64,000 bases of DNA, from positions 540,001 to 604,000 of the forward strand of contig NZ_CP026363.1 of assembly GCF_004117055.1 (NCBI RefSeq), written 5' to 3'. The notes under the pieces are model-generated. The model had not been told where the DNA came from and searched no databases. It saw only the letters and a program-made list of their open reading frames with translations. The translations under genes and the position numbers were made by a program. Below are positions 59,040-64,000 of this stretch, one piece after another (within the stretch, counting starts at the first letter, position 1; each line of letters starts with the position of its first letter). Origin of the DNA: Brevibacillus agri (GTDB lineage Bacteria > Bacillota > Bacilli > Brevibacillales > Brevibacillaceae).

Positions 59040-59220
59040 TCTCACAAGAGCTTGGAAGTAAACCAATGACAACAGAAGCACGGAGCAGCCGCAGGATCTA
59101 TTCCGTAAGGGCAACGACCCAGTAAAGGAGCAAGAAGCGGCGTCCACACCTTGAGAGGCAGAACGAAGGAATGTAAGGGCGAAGACCCAGCGTGACATGG
59201 GAGGGTAAGCCGTCAGGGGA
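59040..59220 (+). ncRNA. candidate bridge RNA in the IS110 right flank
   Basis: The 3' flank has two near-identical 18-bp segments, GTAAGGGCAACGACCCAG (59105-59122) and GTAAGGGCGAAGACCCAG (59173-59190), each able to form a GGG/CCC hairpin, 68 nt apart. IS110-family elements encode a bridge RNA with two recognition loops in a non-coding flank, downstream of the gene in the IS1111 group. The assignment to this flank is inference. Confidence 0.4.
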
Positions 59221-59426
59221 ATGGAGTGGATATCCAAATGTGCGGTCATACGATTTACCAATAGATTGGAAAAAAGATTCGAATCTTTATTCCCGCCACC
59301 GGCTCATCCAGAAAAATATTCCATAATTACATGCTTCGCCCACTTCTCTGGAATGTTGATGGTTGAAAATCTAAGAATGAGTGAGCAAACGCGAGAAAAC
59401 ATTAATTTATAGTGGGAGTGAACATA

Positions 59427-59843
59427 ATGGCAGGAACAAAAGTGGCACTGAACCGATCACAAAAGATGCTCAGCCAATTGGAAAAGCAAGATCGGGAACA
59501 GATACAGAAGAGAATAGCCCGATTAGGCTTTGTTCCAGATGAAGTGCTGGCAACGTTACCACTGGAAAAGAGAGCTACAAGGGCAAGACTGCTCGTTTTC
59601 TTGGAATACGAAGAGATCAATCAGGCGTATGCCTGTTCCCATATAACAGAAATCCATTATTCTTGTACCTTTTATCCCAGCGTGATGATCGAATACCTGC
59701 ATTATATGCTGGATGAGGTAGGGCTTTTACCAGCAGAAGAAATAGACGTTTACAGAGACTTGATTGTGGCTACAAATCCAGACGTAATGCAAAACTTTGA
59801 TCAGTTGGAAAGGAAGTGGAGAGCATGTCTAGCTCAGGTGTAA
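59427..59843 (+). CDS. unrecognised 138-aa protein
   Basis: MAGTKVALNRSQKMLSQLEKQDREQIQKRIARLG, with a helical N-terminus, then LEYEEINQAYACSHITEIHYSCTFYPSVMIEYLHYMLDEVGLLP. GGGAG lies about 9 nt before ATG 59427. No membrane segment or catalytic motif. It overlaps the next gene by 19 bp, so the pair is one unit. Codon and sequence style differ from the core genome. I do not recognise the family. Confidence 0.6.
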   Translation: MAGTKVALNRSQKMLSQLEKQDREQIQKRIARLGFVPDEVLATLPLEKRATRARLLVFLEYEEINQAYACSHITEIHYSCTFYPSVMIEYLHYMLDEVGLLPAEEIDVYRDLIVATNPDVMQNFDQLERKWRACLAQV

Positions 59844-60112
59844 CCATTGAGACCAAAATACCCTTGCCGGATAAAACGGCAGACTCGCTCACATCCGTCA
59901 TGACGATAACGGATAAAGAAGAGCGGGGGAAAAAGATCACTACGGTTGACCATATGATCTATCTGGACAAGGAAGTGGGGAATAAGCCGAAACGGTCTGG
60001 GAATCAAGCGGCACTACAGCAGATATTTGACAAAGTGCTGCATGGGAAGAAGCTGAATCGTACCGAAACATCGACTCTGTTGAAAGCAATAGCGGCTGTA
60101 GTGGAGAAGTAA
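59825..60112 (+). CDS. unrecognised 95-aa protein
   Basis: MSSSGVTIETKIPLPDKTADSLTSVMT then a basic stretch and a helical end (NQAALQQIFDKVLHGKKLNRTETSTLLKAIAAVVEK). GGAAGTGGAG precedes ATG 59825, inside the end of the upstream gene. It is small and charged, with no known motif. It may act with the upstream protein. A terminator follows about 120 bp later. Confidence 0.6.
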   Translation: MSSSGVTIETKIPLPDKTADSLTSVMTITDKEERGKKITTVDHMIYLDKEVGNKPKRSGNQAALQQIFDKVLHGKKLNRTETSTLLKAIAAVVEK

Positions 60113-60228
60113 CCCCCCTAAAGTTTTCTTTTTACTGGATAAGAAACTTATGTTTCCTTAGATACTACCATCCCAGCCGTACCGCCCATGATGGAAACGA
60201 GTTCAAAAATTACACAATCCCGATCAAC

Positions 60229-60266
60229 AAAAAGTAGGTTTTTCTCCATGAGAAACCTGCTTTTTT
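60229..60266 (+). terminator. terminator of the 59427-60112 gene pair
   Basis: AAAGTAGGTTT (60231-60241) / AAACCTGCTTT (60253-60263) with one G-U pair, 11-nt loop and T-run. Confidence 0.85.
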
Positions 60267-60563
60267 CTTATGCTGGGTATTGGAAATGTAAGCTCATCCC
60301 CCCTGTTATGTGGCAGATAAGCGGGATGGGTTGTGCCGCCCATGATAAAGAGATGATAACCAATTTTCGCAGAAAAAATTTCTGACGATGAAACACCTTG
60401 ACGGAACCGATCAGCTAAGCAAGTTGATAGACGAAAATCGCCCAGATCGCTGCCGAATTGGTTCGGGGCTTCCGATTACGGACAGATGGAGCAGATGAAG
60501 AACAAGGTGATTCTGCCGTGTCCATATCATCAGTATGTGGTTGGGGTGTGATATGTAGGAGTT

Positions 60564-60651
60564 CCTAGGAACTTATAGGGCAATTTTCAACGAAACGGTC
60601 GAGGACGATAAAACATACCAGCAAAGGCAGATAGCCTATAAAGTTCCTAGG
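60564..60651. repeat. inverted repeat with CCTAGG cores
   Basis: CCTAGGAACTTATAGG (60564-60579) and CCTATAAAGTTCCTAGG (60635-60651) are inverted copies differing by one inserted base, 55 bp apart. The left copy lies in a perfect palindrome AGTTCCTAGGAACT (60560-60573). It could be a regulator, recombinase or replication site. Confidence 0.65.
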
Positions 60652-60742
60652 CTAAAATCGGTCTGGTGATGTGCTGAAGAGGGGGAGCAGAGGCAGATTG
60701 ATTTTTAAGAATAACGAAAGCAATGAAAGGATGGAACTCGGA

Positions 60743-61012
60743 ATGAGCAATATTGTGCGTATTTCAGTGAAAGCAGAAGAGGGTAAGCCAAAGAAGCGGA
60801 ATGTGTATGTGCAGTCTGCCAGTGATGTGAAACGACTGCTCAATAATACGATCAATGAACTAAGGAATGGCGAGATAGACAGTAAGAGTGCCAATTCGAT
60901 TGGCTATCTGGCGAACATCTTGCTCAAGGTGTTCGAGACAGAAGAAGTTATCCAGAAAGTGAAGGAACTGGAAGAAAAGTTTACACTGATTACCGACCAT
61001 AGCCGTCCATAA
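60743..61012 (+). CDS. unrecognised plasmid/phage-type 89-aa protein
   Basis: MSNIVRISVKAEEGKPKKRNVYVQSAS then VKRLLNNTINELRNGEIDSKSANSIGYLANILLKVFE and a coiled end. The part LLNNTINELRNGEID...IGYLANILLK resembles small proteins frequent in Firmicute phages and plasmids, whose function I do not know. ATG 60743 is uncertain: GTG 60671 and ATG 60731 are in frame. All-helical C-terminal half. Confidence 0.55.
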   Translation: MSNIVRISVKAEEGKPKKRNVYVQSASDVKRLLNNTINELRNGEIDSKSANSIGYLANILLKVFETEEVIQKVKELEEKFTLITDHSRP

Positions 61013-61266
61013 GGGCGGCTATTATCCTGTAATAAATGACAATAAAACCATTTTGAGTAAATATATTCCTTTTAATTACATCAGTATATAAAATTTACCA
61101 GATTGCCCAGCCCAGTATTCTCCACACTGGTCATAGTACGAGGGGGTAAATTTTGATGTTTCGGGTTATTTCTTTTAGATGGATTTTTTATCGGGCTACG
61201 TTTTGTACGACAAAATGACCGCTCCATTTTCCATCTACAAATACACAATTGTGGAGGCTGATTAGC
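61013..61266. other. AT-rich gap upstream of the DUF669-like gene
   Basis: No gene seen. AT-rich sequence (61060-61100, TATATTCCTTTTAATTACAT type) and the ribosome site GTGGAGG for the next gene. Confidence 0.45.
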
Positions 61267-61785
61267 ATGGCAAAGATCAACATTAACGGAGTTAAGAATG
61301 AAAAAGGGACGGGTTTTACGCCCGTACCTGAGGGGGTCTATGAAGCGATCATTACCAGAGTAAATATCACCACATTTAGTTCTGGTAATCCGGGACTGAA
61401 CCTCATGTTAACCATTCGTACTGATGTGGAGCAACCATGCGGAAATCGTAAACTTTTTGACAATTTAGTACTTGTAGAGAGTTCCATGTACAAATATGAT
61501 CTGGTTGCTGAGGCTACAGGGTTCCCAGAAGACCAAGAAATTACCTCGTTGGAGCAGTTCAGAGACTATATCTTGCATAAGCCTGTACAGGTCAAGGTAC
61601 TTCATGAGCCTGACAAATATAATCCAGAAAAAACAAGAGAGCGTATCAGCACATACAAAAAAGGACTGGAGCTTAGCGAAGATACTGAGCTTCCAGCAAC
61701 TGAGGATGAGGTTATAGACAAGATGACCGAGCAAGTAAAGGACATCATACGTAAGAAACGGGAGAAAAAGGACATGCAAGGATAA
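61267..61785 (+). CDS. DUF669-like phage/plasmid DNA-metabolism protein
   Basis: A 172-aa protein: INGVKNEKGTGFTPVPEGVYEAIITRV, SSGNPGLNLMLTIRTD, KLFDNLVLVESSMYKYDLVAEATGFPEDQEI, PVQVKVLHEPDKYNPEKTRERISTYKK. This is the layout of DUF669/single-strand-binding-like proteins of phages and mobile elements (an OB-like domain with a Lys/Glu-rich tail). GGAGG lies 9 nt before ATG 61267. It is probably a recombination or replication accessory protein of the element. The family call is from memory of the pattern. Confidence 0.65.
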   Translation: MAKININGVKNEKGTGFTPVPEGVYEAIITRVNITTFSSGNPGLNLMLTIRTDVEQPCGNRKLFDNLVLVESSMYKYDLVAEATGFPEDQEITSLEQFRDYILHKPVQVKVLHEPDKYNPEKTRERISTYKKGLELSEDTELPATEDEVIDKMTEQVKDIIRKKREKKDMQG

Positions 61786-61964
61786 GAATATTCGAGTGTC
61801 AGCGGGAAGCGGGCGATACCAGCCCTATTCCGCTGAACGGGAAAAAGTGGCTCTGAGAGGAAAGGGAACTGGAGAGGGTACAGGAGAGCATACATTCCCA
61901 AAAAGAAGAGAAAACCAAGCGGACATGGGGGCGCAGCCCCCACCCCGCAGGGGAATCAGTAAAA

Positions 61965-62005
61965 CTCTTTTATTTCTCTTTTATTTTCTCTTTTAAACTC
62001 TTTTA
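61965..62005 (+). repeat. four CTCTTTTA octamers spaced 10-12 bp
   Basis: CTCTTTTA at 61965-61972, 61976-61983, 61988-61995 and 61998-62005, i.e. one per helical turn, in a pyrimidine-rich strand. Such phased AT-rich repeats occur in unwinding regions of plasmid and chromosomal origins. Confidence 0.75.
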
Positions 62006-62049
62006 AGGATTCATCTATCACCGTTCCGTATGGATAAAGGGCTATATTT

Positions 62050-62134
62050 CCTCGTAAATCCTCCAGTTACCCTCTTAAGTCCACCACCTGTCCGCTTACC
62101 TTCTACACCTGTCCTCGTAAATCTTCCACTTGTG
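62050..62134 (+). repeat. iteron-like direct repeats (four units of 20-22 bp)
   Basis: Imperfect units begin at 62050 (CCTCGTAAATCCTCCAGTTA), 62070, 62092 and 62113. The first and last share CCTCGTAAATCNTCCA; the inner two share CTTA and CACCTGT. They lie about 160 bp before the putative initiator gene. Confidence 0.65.
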
Positions 62135-62294
62135 AAAGGTAATGCAATCAGTGGGGAATCAGGACGTGGAGATATTGGGAGGAAGGTAGGCTTCCGTAAG
62201 AATACAGGGAAATGCCTAGCCTAACTTTATAAGATATATTGCCAGATTGTTTGATTTTTTCATTATCATCGAAAACAGTATCGGAGTGCATAAT

Positions 62295-63269
62295 ATGGAA
62301 ATTATATCCTCAAGCATGCCAAGAGGGCATCTAGCTTTTCATCTCTTGAGTGAGCGAGCATTGGATGCCATGAATCTATGCGGCAATCGGGGCAGGCTTT
62401 CTAAAGGAAATTTGCCAGCAGAACGAGTATACCAATCCAGTAATAAAGAGGAGATAAGGTTACAACTGCCTTTTATAGACGGAAAGTACGAAGAAATTAC
62501 GCAAAATGATCTAGACGTTTTACGGGCGATCACGATCCATTATGCAGAGATAAAGGAAATACATTGCCCATTTGCCACACCAGACCCCACGGAGTGGGTC
62601 GATGAATCATTATCAGGTGCCCAGTTAAAAATAGTAGATTCCTCAGACATTTTTGACTTATGGCATGATGGAAAAGCCATTGCGATAGGCATTACTCCAG
62701 AACAAATACGGAAGCGGCTTGGCAACGTGACAAATAAACAGCTTCCTACACCTACCATTACCCGTTCCCTACAACGCCTTTCACAGATGAGAGTGGAGGG
62801 AATCTATAAGGTACGATCTGAAAAGGGAACACTTGATGTTCCGATCAATGGAACGCTGCTTCATTTTGAGATAGGAACAGGGGGTAACCATAGTATCGTG
62901 TACAATATCTATTTTGCGACTCAATGGGGGCGACTCTATTTAAACAATGTCCAGTGGGGAAACCTCATCCGAATATATACACCAGATTATCTTACTCTTT
63001 CTAATGGGGCCAAGAATCTGTTCATGACAGTCATGGTATTTCCTAATCCCGTTTTCATTCGTAGGGAAGATACACTACTTTCCATGCTGGGAATTAAGAT
63101 TGGAAAAAATCGTAATAGAGCAGTACAAAATCTGGTTAGGTATGCAGACGAACTGGAACAACTTCAGATGATAACTTGGCAATGTAAGAACGGAACCTAC
63201 ACCATTGAGCGTTTGATCGACCCTGCCATTGTACCAGGAACAGAAGCAAAAGAAGATCAAGACTGGTAA
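62295..63269 (+). CDS. putative replication initiator-like protein
   Basis: A 324-aa protein, start ATG 62295 (CGGAG 9 nt upstream; frame open from 62247). A central stretch (ITPEQIRKRLGNVTNKQLPTPTITRSLQRLSQMRVEGIYKVRS, about 150-195) reads as a winged helix with recognition helix TPTITRSLQRL. A second helical HTH-like part is near the C-terminus (SMLGIKIGKNRNRAVQNLVRYADELEQLQMI). Two winged-helix halves resemble plasmid initiators, and repeats lie upstream. The assignment is inferred from architecture and context; a regulator is the alternative. Confidence 0.55.
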   Translation: MEIISSSMPRGHLAFHLLSERALDAMNLCGNRGRLSKGNLPAERVYQSSNKEEIRLQLPFIDGKYEEITQNDLDVLRAITIHYAEIKEIHCPFATPDPTEWVDESLSGAQLKIVDSSDIFDLWHDGKAIAIGITPEQIRKRLGNVTNKQLPTPTITRSLQRLSQMRVEGIYKVRSEKGTLDVPINGTLLHFEIGTGGNHSIVYNIYFATQWGRLYLNNVQWGNLIRIYTPDYLTLSNGAKNLFMTVMVFPNPVFIRREDTLLSMLGIKIGKNRNRAVQNLVRYADELEQLQMITWQCKNGTYTIERLIDPAIVPGTEAKEDQDW

Positions 63270-63284
63270 GGAGTGAGCCAAGCC

Positions 63285-63392
63285 ATGACAGAATGGGATG
63301 AAAAAGAACAATATCTGCTGTTTATTAAGCTCCTAGCTGATTTGATACAAGAAGAGGTAGATAAGAGAAATACCGAACAGATTGCCAGCTAA
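63285..63392 (+). CDS. unrecognised 35-aa peptide
   Basis: MTEWDEKEQYLLFIKLLADLIQEEVDKRNTEQIAS, a single acidic amphipathic helix. AAGGAG lies 11 nt before the ATG, 15 bp after the initiator-like gene, with the terminator right behind it. It is probably the last gene of that operon; it may be a small regulator. Confidence 0.5.
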   Translation: MTEWDEKEQYLLFIKLLADLIQEEVDKRNTEQIAS

Positions 63393-63393
63393 G

Positions 63394-63434
63394 CAAAAAG
63401 GGAACCAACTCAAGATGAGCGGTTCCCTTTTTGC
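63394..63434. terminator. bidirectional terminator
   Basis: AAAAAGGGAACC (63395-63406) / GGTTCCCTTTTT (63421-63432), 14-nt loop. T-runs flank both sides, so it serves the initiator operon and the converging gene. Confidence 0.92.
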
Positions 63435-63454
63435 TTTATCTTCTGTCTAATGAT

Positions 63455-64000
63455 CTACATTCCGTTGTTGTATCTGACCAGTTGTTCTTCATTGCCGTTG
63501 TCATACTTGGCTAGAACTAAGCCAATATGCGGGGCATAGTATTTGGTTACGGTTGCTTTTCCATCTTTATCAGAAAGCTCTTCCGTCACTTCTATGCAAT
63601 TTTTGAATGTTCCGGCAGGTGTTGTCACTTCTTGGTCAACTGCAGTAATTTCTCCTGTAATCTTACTGTTTTCGCCCTGATCACTGACCCAGTTAGATTC
63701 CGATGTGGTCAATAGAATATGTTCCGTAGAATCTGTACGGTCTAAAAGAGTATTGTAAGACTGAACTTGCATAATCGTGTTTGAGCTAACCGAATACACT
63801 GTTTCCAATAGAGAAGTAGGTGTAAGGGATGGGTTATTGTCTGTTATGGTGACCTTTTTTGTGACAGAAAATTGGTTTCCAGCTACCCCATTATTCATGG
63901 CGTGAGTAACTTCCAGCGAATTCATGATGACTTTCCCATCTTTATCGTACATATTGTAGCTACGCTCTGACATATGTTTAGTTGGGAAATATTCGGTCAG
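63455..64000 (-). CDS. unrecognised protein, 5' end outside the window
   Basis: The frame runs without a stop to the window edge, so the ATG at 63973 need not be the start: the upstream codons read LTEYFPTKH. Of the visible 181 residues, most are beta-strand rich (VTHAMNNGVAGNQFSVTKKVTI, EITAVDQEVTTPAGTFKNCIEVTEEL, YYAPHIGLVLAKYDNGNE). The pattern YFPTK ... TPAGTF(K)NCIEV ... YAPHIGLV is typical of secreted or lipoprotein beta proteins of unknown function. A signal peptide would lie outside the window. Confidence 0.65.
   Translation of the reverse strand: MTEYFPTKHMSERSYNMYDKDGKVIMNSLEVTHAMNNGVAGNQFSVTKKVTITDNNPSLTPTSLLETVYSVSSNTIMQVQSYNTLLDRTDSTEHILLTTSESNWVSDQGENSKITGEITAVDQEVTTPAGTFKNCIEVTEELSDKDGKATVTKYYAPHIGLVLAKYDNGNEEQLVRYNNGM

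Larger units (their letters stand above)
57522..59230 (+). mobile_element. IS110-family insertion sequence (ends approximate)
   Basis: One transposase gene with about 200 bp of non-coding DNA on each side. IS110 elements lack terminal inverted repeats and target duplications, so the ends cannot be fixed from one copy. The left flank has a GGCGGG/CCTGCC hairpin (about 57550-57574); the right flank has repeated hairpins. The element lies between small accessory genes and interrupts none that I can identify. Confidence 0.75.
60113..60742. other. 630-bp gap with terminator, short frame and inverted repeat
   Basis: It holds the terminator at 60229-60266 and the inverted repeat at 60564-60651. There is one short open frame at 60388-60498 (36 codons, MKHLDGTDQLSKLIDENRPD) whose protein-like sequence seems to continue in another frame after 60490 (ending CPYHQYVVGV), perhaps a frameshifted gene remnant. 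Confidence 0.45.
61786..62294. other. 509-bp non-coding region with origin-like repeats
   Basis: There is no convincing gene. Features in order: GC hairpin GGGGGC-GCA-GCCCCC (61927-61941, odd number of G/C), phased octamers (61965-62005), iteron-like repeats (62050-62134) and a ribosome site near 62283. The layout fits a replication origin upstream of an initiator. Confidence 0.6.

Noticed and set aside
59221-59412. Plus-strand 63-codon frame at the right edge of the IS110 element
   Set aside because: It begins inside the probable IS flank, without a ribosome site; likely chance.
60188-60385. Plus-strand 65-codon frame after the 59825-60112 gene
   Set aside because: It runs through a clear terminator hairpin and has no ribosome site.
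61796-62224. Two short plus-strand frames in the origin-like region
   Set aside because: They translate GC-hairpin, pyrimidine octamers and iteron repeats; no ribosome sites.

Overview
The window is the replication-origin region of a spore-forming Bacillales chromosome. It is most like Brevibacillus or another Paenibacillaceae member, judging by gene order, protein sequences and sporulation genes (yidC/spoIIIJ, yyaC, a yjcZ-like peptide, a cell-wall hydrolase beside walRK). Positions 1 to about 52,180 are conserved core genome. The rest, to the window end, is AT-richer accessory DNA.

Layout. The left arm is on the minus strand: dnaA-dnaN-rlbA-recF-remB-gyrB, then a tRNA-Ile/tRNA-Ala pair. 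oriC is bipartite, with DnaA boxes upstream of dnaA (6705-7170) and a second box cluster plus an unwinding element in the dnaA-dnaN gap (5195-5340). The right arm runs rpmH, a nucleotidyltransferase-like gene, rnpA-yidD-yidC-jag-mnmE-mnmG-rsmG, an MgtC-like gene, noc, soj(parA)-spo0J(parB) and two parS sites. It continues with a cysteine-desulfurase-like gene, DUF554, a lipid kinase, yyaC, DUF3343-mscS-DUF951, a secreted Ig-like protein, a secreted M3 oligopeptidase, ychF, rpsF-ssb-rpsR, yybS-gdpP-rplI-dnaB, purA, an M23 peptidase, walRKHIJ, htrA and rlmH.

The core has several unusual non-coding regions. A degenerate 41-44 bp tandem array of about 17 copies fills much of the noc-soj gap. A DnaA-box cluster sits directly upstream of the oligopeptidase promoter. 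A possible structured RNA lies between parS and noc. Extra DnaA boxes flank the start of mnmE.

Accessory region (about 52.2-64 kb). It begins exactly at the 3' end of rlmH, the gene used as integration site by staphylococcal SCC elements. It holds a three-gene AT-rich cluster of unrecognised proteins with its own promoter, ending in a four-helix membrane protein. Next come a large serine recombinase, an IS110-family insertion sequence and several small unrecognised genes. The last part is plasmid-like: a DUF669-like protein, phased octamers, iteron-like repeats and a possible replication initiator. I read this as an integrative, possibly SCC-like element whose far end is outside the window.

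Start codons were chosen by ribosome-binding-site position and family alignment from memory. No database search was run, so family names rest on recognised motifs.
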